DNA from: an uncultured Opitutales bacterium
GTDB lineage: Bacteria; Verrucomicrobiota; Verrucomicrobiia; Opitutales; Intestinicryptomonadaceae
Assembly (NCBI GenBank): GCA_900552245.1
Contig: URYY01000108.1
Coordinates: 1 to 7,551, forward strand
DNA length: 7,551 nt
Reading direction: 5' to 3'
The first letter of the stretch is position 1. Each line of letters starts with the position of its first letter. Made by a program: the position numbers and the translations under genes. The notes beneath the pieces were generated by a model. It was not told where the DNA came from and did no database searches. It was given only the letters and a program-made list of their open reading frames with translations. Of the stretch, positions 1 to 6,666 are shown piece after piece.

Positions 1-975
1 CCTATTTATTAAGTCGAGCGCGATAAAGTCCAGTATTGAGGGATTTGCACTAAGCAGAATTTCCTTTTCGCTTGCAGTGAAGGCCGCGTTAAAGACACTG
101 CCGCCCACGTATTGGTACTTCTCGAAGCTAAGTATTGTAAAAATCAAGCTCTCGTTGAGTTCCGGTATCGCCGCTACTTCCGCCACGGCAACCGGTGCGT
201 TTGCAGGCGCCGACAGAAAGCGCTCGTTGTTTGACATATTCCAAATTGTGTAGTTGCCCAGAGCCGCGCATACGCCAATGCCTTCCATATCTGTTGCAAC
301 CGGCAGGTTTATCCAAAAATCGACACTCAAAAACAGAGGCACAGGCAGAAAGCTTTTGCGGGCGTTTTTTGGTGCGTTTGGCGAATATTCCAGAGTGTAT
401 TTCAATTCGCGAGGCATTAGGGGGTTATCGTAGAACCAGTCTTTGCTGAAGTATTTTTTTGAGTTTATGTCAACTACTGCTACTCCGCAGAAATTATCGG
501 CCGCGCCCTCTGCAAGTTGAGAATACTTTGGAAGAAAGCCGGAAGCTCGCAATTTACTTCTGTCCATATCGACTATGCGCATATCGCGCTTTGAATATCC
601 GCGTTTTTCCAGCTCCTTTATAACGGCTTTAACCAGCGCAAGCGGAGTTGCGAGGCCCGGGCCGGAATTTGTATATACCTTCATGCCGACTTTCCCTTGC
701 TTTGACTTTTCTATGCGCTTTCCGGCCGATTTTTCAAACGCGTCAAAAAGTGCCGATACTGCCGAGGCGTAGGAGCTTTCGTCGAAATTTTTTAAGTTTG
801 TTTCAAACACGTACGAACTTGCCGCTCTGTAAGCGGAAAGCTCGGCAATTGATGGCTCTAAAGTGCAAACTTGGGCAATCACAGCAAAAAAAATCGCCTT
901 TTTGCGCAAAAAATGAGCAAAAAAACTGAATAATGGTTTGAAAAGTTTGCCGTAATGTGAAATAAAACCCTCCAT
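1..975 (-). CDS. exported DUF362-like protein (C-terminus beyond left edge)
   Basis: The minus strand is open for 325 codons from the ATG at 975 to the window edge without a stop, so the 3' end is missing. Residues about 20-44 look like a signal peptide: a basic FLRKK stretch, a hydrophobic IFFAVIAQV core and a possible cut after SIA. The product is therefore probably periplasmic. From about residue 95 the pattern resembles the DUF362 family: residues 105-140 fit the segment where a run such as ATPLALVKAVIKELEKRGY precedes a strand ending in D, residues 221-240 (WINLPVATDMEGIGVCAALG) match the family's 'NLPxxKxHxxxGVTxALKN' block, and residues 305-323 (ILLSANPSILDFIALDLI) match its terminal 'ASxDPVAxDxVA' block. 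DUF362 proteins have no agreed biochemical role and I assign none. The gene is divergent from the TPR gene. No Shine-Dalgarno precedes the ATG; a TTG at 909 would give a shorter n-region and is a real alternative start. Confidence 0.75.
   Translation of the reverse strand, partial: MEGFISHYGKLFKPLFSFFAHFLRKKAIFFAVIAQVCTLEPSIAELSAYRAASSYVFETNLKNFDESSYASAVSALFDAFEKSAGKRIEKSKQGKVGMKVYTNSGPGLATPLALVKAVIKELEKRGYSKRDMRIVDMDRSKLRASGFLPKYSQLAEGAADNFCGVAVVDINSKKYFSKDWFYDNPLMPRELKYTLEYSPNAPKNARKSFLPVPLFLSVDFWINLPVATDMEGIGVCAALGNYTIWNMSNNERFLSAPANAPVAVAEVAAIPELNESLIFTILSFEKYQYVGGSVFNAAFTASEKEILLSANPSILDFIALDLINR
938..966 (+). promoter_or_regulatory. weak candidate promoter for the TPR-dnaG-rpoD cluster
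   Basis: TTGAAA at 938-943 (5 of 6 to consensus) is followed after 17 bp by AATAAA at 961-966 (4 of 6). Transcription would start near 973, giving a leader of about 47 nt before the ATG at 1020. The element lies inside the first codons of the divergent gene. An alternative, TTGACC at 987-992, has no properly spaced -10. The choice is uncertain. Confidence 0.25.
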
Positions 976-994
976 TAGATTTTTAATTGACCGA

Positions 995-1025
995 ATTATA
1001 GAAATAGAAATCTTAAAATATGCAA
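995..1025 (-). promoter_or_regulatory. candidate promoter of the DUF362-like gene
   Basis: Read on the minus strand, a perfect TATAAT lies at 1000-995, with TTGCAT at 1025-1020 and a 19-bp spacer. Transcription would begin near 988 and leave a leader of about 13 nt before the ATG at 975. The -35 matches only in its first three bases, and the region is AT-rich, so chance is possible. The -35 overlaps the start codon of the divergent TPR gene, so the two promoters could interfere with each other. Confidence 0.4.
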
Positions 1026-2783
1026 GCAATGAAGTTCGGATTTAGAATTATATTTTTTGCGCTCTTGCAAGTCTTGGCGCTTTTTTTGTTTTCATGCTCT
1101 AGGGAGACTCCGGAGCAGAGGCAGGCGCGCTTGCTCAGTGAAATAGACCAGAGCGTTAAGACTGCTCAAACAATGATTTTTGAAGAGAAGTACGCAAATG
1201 CGATAGAATTTCTCGAGAAGGCCCTGTCAACATACGGCGATAACGCAAAGATTTTTGAGACTCTCGCCTACGCCTATTCCGCCGACAAGAAGTTCGATAT
1301 GGCCGGAATGTACTTTGAAAAGGCCGGAGATTTGGACGGTTCCAATCCGGATTTGTATCTAAACGCGGCGTCCGCCTACGAGCAGGCCAAAATCTATCCG
1401 GCTGCCGCAGGTGCGTACAGAAAGTACATAGATAAAGTTCCGGACAGCTCTCTTGCGCTAAAAAAGTTTGCAATCTGCCTTGAGAAACAAGACTTGTTTG
1501 AGGAGGCCTTAAATGCCTACCACGCCTTTCAGAAGGCTTCAAAGCGCTCTTTGACATCTGACGAGGCCGCAAGTATAGGCTCGCTCTATGTAAAGGTAAA
1601 GAATTATCCGCAGGCAAAGCGCTGGCTCGAGGCTGCCTTGGGTGCGACCTTGCCCGAAAATGTAAAGACTCGCTCTGTAATATATGCAGCTATGATTGAG
1701 ATGTATCTAAATCAAAAAGATATGGCATCTCTACAAAAGGCGCACGACGAGCTTGCAAAGATAAATCCCGAGCTTCTAAATTCAAACTGGCTGGATCTAA
1801 CTAAGCAGCTAGCAGATTACAATCAGAAGTTAAAGGACGCGCAAGAAGCCATAAAGAAGGCAAATGAGGCAAAGATTCTTGAAGAGAAGCGCTTAGCTGA
1901 GGAAAAGGCGAAAGCCGAGGCAAAAAGAAAAGCTGAAGAGGAAAAATTGGCGGCTGCAAAAGCTTCTGAGGAGGTAAAAAAGCAGGAGCAGATAGAGGAG
2001 GTCGCAGAGCCTGTCGTGACTCCCGAAGAGCGCCAGCGCAACGAGTTTGACGAAAACTTTGCCAAGGGGGATTTCCCAAAGGCAGAGAAGATTGCGCAGA
2101 ATATGGTGGCAAAGAAGCCGAGTTCGTCGGAAGCCTGGAGGTGCCTATCAAAAAGTTACACGGCACAAGGTAAGAATAGAGACGCATTTTACGCTGCTCG
2201 CGAGGCCATGAGGAATTCTCCGGATGACGTCTCAGAAACGCTCCTTTACTTGAGCACCGCAGGCAAAATCTTAAATAATGAGACCTATTTGGACGAAATT
2301 TACAAGGCAAAGGAGAAGTTCCCGAATAACTGCGAAATTATGCTTGGCATGGCGCGCACTTACGCAGTCTTGGGCAACAAGACAGAGGCAAAGTACGCCT
2401 ACGAGCAATTCTTTAAGCTCGCCGACAGCGAGCATCCTCTGAGGCAACAGGCCACTGAGGAGCTGCAAAAGCTTGATTCTCCCGAGAGTTTGGAACCTGC
2501 GGAAGATGTGGATTTCCCGAGCGAGCAGGGAAAACTTGAGCAAAGTGCTAAGTCTGAATCCGCGAAGCAGGATACTGACGAAGCCTCCGATTCAAAAATA
2601 GAAGGTGCAAGCGGCGAGGGTAAGGTGCAAGCGGCGGAAGCTTCAGTAGAAAGTGGCTCAGATGTTGAGAAGGCGGATAAAGAGCAGGAAGATAATAAAG
2701 CCCAAGCTGAAACTGCACAGCCAGATGACAAGGCCGAAAAAAATAAGTCCGAAAGCGAAAAAAATACTGAAACAACAAAGTAG
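1020..2783 (+). CDS. TPR-repeat lipoprotein with central coiled coil and acidic tail
   Basis: The 587-residue product starts with a basic n-region (KFGFR), a hydrophobic stretch and a lipobox-like LFSC with Cys26 as the probable lipidated residue, so it is likely a membrane-anchored lipoprotein facing the periplasm. Residues about 43-240 form tandem TPR units (alternating helices with the A/Y/F spacing, for example AIEFLEKALS at 61-70, then AGMYFEKAGDLDGSNP from 95). Residues about 262-330 are a charged Lys/Glu/Ala coiled coil resembling the TolA stalk. A second TPR block covers about 341-470. The last 110 or so residues are low-complexity Glu/Ser/Lys/Ala. TPR proteins are protein-binding scaffolds; the partner here is unknown. 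It ends 21 bp before dnaG and is probably the first gene of that operon. The start could be either ATG at 1020 or at 1029; neither has a Shine-Dalgarno. The protein is certain as a gene; its specific role is not known. Confidence 0.9.
   Translation: MQAMKFGFRIIFFALLQVLALFLFSCSRETPEQRQARLLSEIDQSVKTAQTMIFEEKYANAIEFLEKALSTYGDNAKIFETLAYAYSADKKFDMAGMYFEKAGDLDGSNPDLYLNAASAYEQAKIYPAAAGAYRKYIDKVPDSSLALKKFAICLEKQDLFEEALNAYHAFQKASKRSLTSDEAASIGSLYVKVKNYPQAKRWLEAALGATLPENVKTRSVIYAAMIEMYLNQKDMASLQKAHDELAKINPELLNSNWLDLTKQLADYNQKLKDAQEAIKKANEAKILEEKRLAEEKAKAEAKRKAEEEKLAAAKASEEVKKQEQIEEVAEPVVTPEERQRNEFDENFAKGDFPKAEKIAQNMVAKKPSSSEAWRCLSKSYTAQGKNRDAFYAAREAMRNSPDDVSETLLYLSTAGKILNNETYLDEIYKAKEKFPNNCEIMLGMARTYAVLGNKTEAKYAYEQFFKLADSEHPLRQQATEELQKLDSPESLEPAEDVDFPSEQGKLEQSAKSESAKQDTDEASDSKIEGASGEGKVQAAEASVESGSDVEKADKEQEDNKAQAETAQPDDKAEKNKSESEKNTETTK
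2602..2641 (+). repeat. 20-bp tandem repeat read in two frames
   Basis: AAGGTGCAAGCGGCG occurs at 2602-2616 and again at 2622-2636, a period of exactly 20 bp, within the low-complexity tail of the TPR lipoprotein. Because 20 is not a multiple of three, the first copy is read as (E)GASGE and the second as KVQAAE. The last five bases of the two units differ (2617-2621 against 2637-2641). Confidence 0.85.
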
Positions 2784-2804
2784 AGTTGCTTGTCTATACA
2801 CCGA

Positions 2805-4601
2805 ATGCCTAAAATTAAGGATAGTTGTATAGAGGACATACGAAATAGGGTGAACATATACGACCTAGTTTCGCAGTATGTGAGCCTCAAGCGTTCCGGA
2901 GCCCATTTTAAAGGCTTAAGTCCCTTTACCGTCGAAAAAACCCCGTCCTTTTTTGTATATCCGGACAGGGGTTTTTACTATTGCTTTAGCACTAGCCAAG
3001 GCGGAGACATCTTTAAGTTTGTGCAGACCAAGGAGTCCTTAAATTTTCCGGAGGCTGTTGAATTTATTGCAAATCGCTTTGGAATTGCCATGGAGTATGA
3101 GAAGTCTTCGCGCAATGAATCTAGGCAAAACCAGAGCCTGAGAAAGCAGATTTTCGATATAAACGCAGAGGCGGCGGCTTGGTTTAGCGAGCTGTTTTTC
3201 AGAGCCGACGACTTGGGGGAGTGCGCGCGCAGATACTGGGTGCAAGAGCGGCGTTTTAGCGAGGCTGACGCGAAGAATCTGCAAATAGGCGTATCTCCAA
3301 TAGATTGGGCTGAATTCAAGAAGAAATTGGAGAGAAAATACTCTTTTGAAGCGCTTGCGGAGTCGGGCTTATTTTTTAAGCCAAAGAGCGGCTCATCGCT
3401 CATGCAGCGCTTTAGGGGGCGCTTGATGATTCCGATATGCGACACTCAGGGCAGGGTCATAGGCTTTAGTGCGCGCAAGACCCCGCTTACGCCTAGCGAT
3501 ATGGACTACGAGGAGGGCAAGTACGTAAATTCGCCTGAAACTCCGATTTTTAAGAAAAATGCGGTCTTATTTAACTTTCACAGGGCGCGCAAAGCGGCGC
3601 TTGAGGCGGGATTTTTCATAGTGGTTGAGGGGCAGATTGACGCCCTCAGAATGTATTTGTCGGGCTTTGAAAACACTGTGGCAGGTCAGGGTACTGCTCT
3701 TGGAGAGAATCAGTTTAACCTCTTGGCAAGGCACGCAAAGAAGGTGGTGTTGATGCTGGACGGCGACTCCGCAGGGCAAAAAGCTGCAAAGAGAGTGTTG
3801 CCGATTTGTTTGAAGTGCGGCTTAGAGCCTTCTGTTGCGATAATTCCGCCGGGGCAGGACCCGGATTCCCTAATATTAAATGAATCTGCAGCGGCGGTGC
3901 AAAAAATATTGGACTCAAGGTTAAGTGCGGTGGGCTTTCTCAGCAAGGTTTTCAAAGACAGTTTTAAAAATCCGAGCGTTGCGGATAAGCGGGCCGTTTT
4001 GGAGGAGATTTACACGCTTATTGATAGCACGGATTCCTTCGTGGCAAAGGACGAGTATTTGAGGGAGGCTTCGCAGTGTCTGGGGGCGGAGCACTCGGCA
4101 GTAGCGCGCGATTATATGTCGCGCAGCAAAGCGGCGCCTGCAAAGCCCGAAAAGATTGAAAAGAACTCACGCCAAGTATTGACAAACGCCATATATGATG
4201 TTTTAAGTGTGTGCTTAGTTTATCCCGACATCGCGCAGTCAGTGGCAAATATCGTCGACACCGATTGGTTTGGCGACGCTTCGGCGTGCGAGCGGTTGTT
4301 TAGGCGTTTGATTTTTTATTACAGAAACGGTGAGAATTTTGACATATCACAAATAGAAGAGGAGTCCGAAAAAAACTTGGCATACGAGATACTGGCAAAT
4401 TCGGCTGGCGAAATTGAAAATCCGTCGGCAATAGCCTCTAAGTGCGTTGAGCGCATACATAAGAATTATTGCAAGGCGGAGTTGGACAGATTATCCAAGG
4501 TTATGGAGTCGGGCGAGGCCGATACGCAGCAAAAGAGAGAGGCCCTCTCAAAGTCAAGTCAGCTCCGCAAACTATTGAGAAACACTAAATTTATCATATA
4601 A
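2805..4601 (+). CDS. dnaG: DNA primase DnaG with degenerate zinc ribbon
   Basis: DnaG makes the RNA primers for Okazaki fragments and works with the replicative helicase DnaB. From the ATG at 2805 the product has 598 residues, the usual length. The N-terminal domain (about 1-98) keeps the family fold signature (GLSPF, EKTPSFFV, GGDIFKFV, FPEAVEFIA), but the CHC2 zinc ligands are mostly replaced: Ser39, Thr42 and Thr63 stand where Cys, His and Cys are expected, and only Cys60 remains. The catalytic core is intact: RFRGRLMIPI (202-211), YVNSPETPIFKK (240-251), TOPRIM acidic residues Glu275 (VVEGQIDA), Asp319 and Asp321 (LDGDSAG), and Asp352/Asp354 (PPGQDPDSLI). The C-terminal helicase-binding domain (about 450-598) is diverged but helical. 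A TTG at 2790 would add five residues (MSIHR); I prefer the ATG because homologues begin near MPxIK. It sits between the TPR gene and rpoD, the macromolecular-synthesis operon arrangement without rpsU. Confidence 0.95.
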   Translation: MPKIKDSCIEDIRNRVNIYDLVSQYVSLKRSGAHFKGLSPFTVEKTPSFFVYPDRGFYYCFSTSQGGDIFKFVQTKESLNFPEAVEFIANRFGIAMEYEKSSRNESRQNQSLRKQIFDINAEAAAWFSELFFRADDLGECARRYWVQERRFSEADAKNLQIGVSPIDWAEFKKKLERKYSFEALAESGLFFKPKSGSSLMQRFRGRLMIPICDTQGRVIGFSARKTPLTPSDMDYEEGKYVNSPETPIFKKNAVLFNFHRARKAALEAGFFIVVEGQIDALRMYLSGFENTVAGQGTALGENQFNLLARHAKKVVLMLDGDSAGQKAAKRVLPICLKCGLEPSVAIIPPGQDPDSLILNESAAAVQKILDSRLSAVGFLSKVFKDSFKNPSVADKRAVLEEIYTLIDSTDSFVAKDEYLREASQCLGAEHSAVARDYMSRSKAAPAKPEKIEKNSRQVLTNAIYDVLSVCLVYPDIAQSVANIVDTDWFGDASACERLFRRLIFYYRNGENFDISQIEEESEKNLAYEILANSAGEIENPSAIASKCVERIHKNYCKAELDRLSKVMESGEADTQQKREALSKSSQLRKLLRNTKFII

Positions 4602-4602
4602 A
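4575..4602 (+). promoter_or_regulatory. candidate internal promoter for rpoD
   Basis: TTGAGA at 4575-4580 and TATAAA at 4597-4602, each 5 of 6 to the sigma-70 consensus, are separated by 16 bp. The element overlaps the last codons and the stop of dnaG. Transcription would start near 4609, only about six nt before the rpoD ATG, so the transcript would be almost leaderless. Known macromolecular-synthesis operons also carry an internal rpoD promoter in dnaG, which makes this plausible but does not prove it. Confidence 0.4.
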
Positions 4603-4614
4603 GGCAATTCCAAT

Positions 4615-6666
4615 ATGGCAACAAAGAGCAAAACAGCTAAAAAGGTTAAGTCGGAAAAAACGATATCAAAGAAGGAATCTAAGGCACCCGCAAAGAAGGC
4701 GTCGCCCAAGGTCAAGGCCCCCGTAAAGGCGGCTCCAGAAAAGAAGGTTTCGGCGGCAGCCCAAAAGAAGAGTGCCAAAGTTGCGCCCGCAAAAAAAGTC
4801 GATGCGAAGGCCGCCCCGAAGAAGTCTCCGGAAAAAACAGAGGCTGTTAAGCTTGTAAATCCAAAGTCTGTCGTAAAGATTACAAATGCTCCTCAAACTG
4901 CAAAGACCGCCGTGCCGCAGAAAATTGAGATGCTCAAAATGGCTGCAGAGCAGGCATCGCTAGATAAGGTTGTAGAGAGCGTTCCGGTTACGCAGCACAA
5001 GAAGCTCTTAAACGACAGAATCTTGCACTTGGTGAATTTGTCAAAGGAGCAGGGGTATCTGACAGTTCAGGATATAAATGAAAATTTGACCGAGAGCTTG
5101 GATACGCCCGAAGAAATCGAGAATATAATAAACATACTTGAGAATCTCGATGTAGATATTCTGGATACGGACGAAGTTGACGATTACAAAGAGAGGAATG
5201 CCGAAAACGAGGAAAAGCAAGTAAAGGCGTCGGCGGCGGACAATCTAGACGATCCCGTTAGAATGTATCTAAAGCAGATGGGGCAGGTGCCTTTGCTCTC
5301 GCGCGAGCAGGAGGTTGCCATTTCAAAGAGGATAGAGTCGGCGGAAAACAAGGCTACTAAAGCGCTCTTTTCAATTTCGCTCACAAATCGCTTCCAGATA
5401 GACTTGGCAAAGAAGCTCTTAAACAGAGAAGAGCGCTTTGATAAAATCGTTCTCGATAAAAAGATAGACAGCCGCGAGAAGTATTTTAATGTCGAACTCC
5501 CTAGGGCTTTGAACGAGGCCGAGCAGCTTGAAGATAAGCTTGAGAAGGCTTGGCAGAATTACGAAAAATCGGAATCGCCAACCTTAAAGAAGCGAAATCT
5601 AACTTTGTTTAAGAACTTGGAGGCAAAGCTAAAGGATGTTTACAAGGCTTACAAATTCAAACTAAAGGCCTTTGAGGAATTTTTGGACGGCTTGGCTCCA
5701 ACCCTGAGAGAAATAGAGGACTATCTCTACAAGCTCGACGCCTTGGAAAAGAGCGGAAAAAAGATAAGGATAGGTAACGAGCAGGCGATACGCGAAAGGC
5801 TATTGCAGATTCGCGATATGTATAGAATTGAGCCTGCCGATTTGGTTGCAATAGTTAAGGAAGTTAGAGCCGATATGCGCGAGGCTCACAAGGCAAAGAC
5901 CGAGATGGTGCGCGCAAATTTGAGACTGGTAATTTCAATAGCAAAGAAGTACACCAACAGGGGGCTCAATTTCTTAGACCTGATTCAGGAGGGAAATATG
6001 GGGCTTATGAAGGCCGTTGAAAAGTTTGAATACCGCCGCGGCTACAAATTTTCGACCTACGCGACTTGGTGGATACGCCAAGCAATTACGCGCTCCATCG
6101 CAGACCAGGCCCGCACGATACGCATACCGGTGCACATGATAGAAACTCTCAACAAGGTCATGCAAATACAAAAGCAGCTCTTGCAGGAATTGGGGCACGA
6201 ACCGACTCCGGAGGAGGTAGCAGCGGAGATGCAGTTGCCTGTAGAGAGAGTTCAATCCATAATGAAGATGGCTCAGCAGCCGATATCACTGCAAAGCCCC
6301 GTAGGAGATTCGGACGACACTAATTTTGGTGATTTTATAGAGGATAAGAGCGCCGAAAATCCCTACGATATGACGGCCTATTCGCTATTGCGCGAAAAAT
6401 TGATGGACGTTCTCTCGTCCTTAACTCCGCGCGAGCGCAATGTGCTCACGCTCCGCTTCGGCTTGCAAGACGGCTACTCACGCACTCTAGAGGAAGTTGG
6501 CAAGCAATTTAACGTTACGCGCGAGCGCATACGCCAGATAGAGGCAAAGGCTCTCAGAAAGATGCGCCACCCGACGCGCAAACGCCAGTTGCATGGTTTT
6601 ATTGAGGCTGAAACCGGAAATGCAGGGCCTGGGTTTGATCAGTTTAAGAAGAGCAAGGAGGATTAG
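4615..6666 (+). CDS. rpoD: primary RNA polymerase sigma factor (sigma-70, RpoD)
   Basis: The product directs RNA polymerase to housekeeping promoters. In its 683 residues I see, in order: a Lys/Ala/Pro-rich extension (1-80); a region 1.1-like segment (about 128-180); region 1.2 (DDPVRMYLKQMGQVPLLSR, 212-230); the non-conserved insert typical of primary sigmas (about 246-420); region 2 (about 430-500) with NLRLVISIAKKY, DLIQEGNMGLMKAVEKF and the -10-reading helix YATWWIRQAITR; region 3 (about 501-585, including GHEPTPEEVA); and region 4 (about 596-655) with the -35-reading helix-turn-helix TLEEVGKQFNVTRERIRQIE followed by ALRKMRHP. Regions 1.1 and 1.2 together with the long insert mark it as the primary rather than an alternative sigma factor. 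It begins 13 bp after dnaG, with no strong Shine-Dalgarno (only AAAGG 10 nt upstream). Its 3' end overlaps the next gene. Confidence 0.97.
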   Translation: MATKSKTAKKVKSEKTISKKESKAPAKKASPKVKAPVKAAPEKKVSAAAQKKSAKVAPAKKVDAKAAPKKSPEKTEAVKLVNPKSVVKITNAPQTAKTAVPQKIEMLKMAAEQASLDKVVESVPVTQHKKLLNDRILHLVNLSKEQGYLTVQDINENLTESLDTPEEIENIINILENLDVDILDTDEVDDYKERNAENEEKQVKASAADNLDDPVRMYLKQMGQVPLLSREQEVAISKRIESAENKATKALFSISLTNRFQIDLAKKLLNREERFDKIVLDKKIDSREKYFNVELPRALNEAEQLEDKLEKAWQNYEKSESPTLKKRNLTLFKNLEAKLKDVYKAYKFKLKAFEEFLDGLAPTLREIEDYLYKLDALEKSGKKIRIGNEQAIRERLLQIRDMYRIEPADLVAIVKEVRADMREAHKAKTEMVRANLRLVISIAKKYTNRGLNFLDLIQEGNMGLMKAVEKFEYRRGYKFSTYATWWIRQAITRSIADQARTIRIPVHMIETLNKVMQIQKQLLQELGHEPTPEEVAAEMQLPVERVQSIMKMAQQPISLQSPVGDSDDTNFGDFIEDKSAENPYDMTAYSLLREKLMDVLSSLTPRERNVLTLRFGLQDGYSRTLEEVGKQFNVTRERIRQIEAKALRKMRHPTRKRQLHGFIEAETGNAGPGFDQFKKSKED

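Noticed and set aside
195..929. Plus-strand open frames at 195-449, 575-772 and 648-929
   Set aside because: They lie opposite the 325-codon minus-strand gene, which matches a known family; their translations are Arg/Ser/Cys-rich with no recognisable motif.
987..1019. TTGACC with TAAAAT as a promoter of the TPR gene
   Set aside because: The spacer would be 21 bp and the -10 would abut the start codon, leaving no room for a normal transcript start.
2790..2792. TTG as the start of dnaG
   Set aside because: It would add only MSIHR; the ATG at 2805 fits the usual N-terminus better and neither has a Shine-Dalgarno, so ATG is preferred.
1156..2890. Minus-strand open frames opposite the TPR gene, including 1156-1617, 1801-2310 and 2399-2890
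   Set aside because: Their Ser/Leu/Phe-rich composition is what the complement of a Lys/Glu/Ala-rich gene produces; no motifs or ribosome sites support them.
4572..4896. Minus-strand frames at 4572-4778 and 4666-4896, which look like a small hydrophobic protein
   Set aside because: They are the antisense of the Lys/Ala-rich rpoD extension, whose AAG/GCC codons read as Leu, Phe and Gly on the other strand.
6066..6323. Second plus-strand frame inside rpoD region 2-3
   Set aside because: It lies wholly within conserved sigma domains and has no motif of its own.
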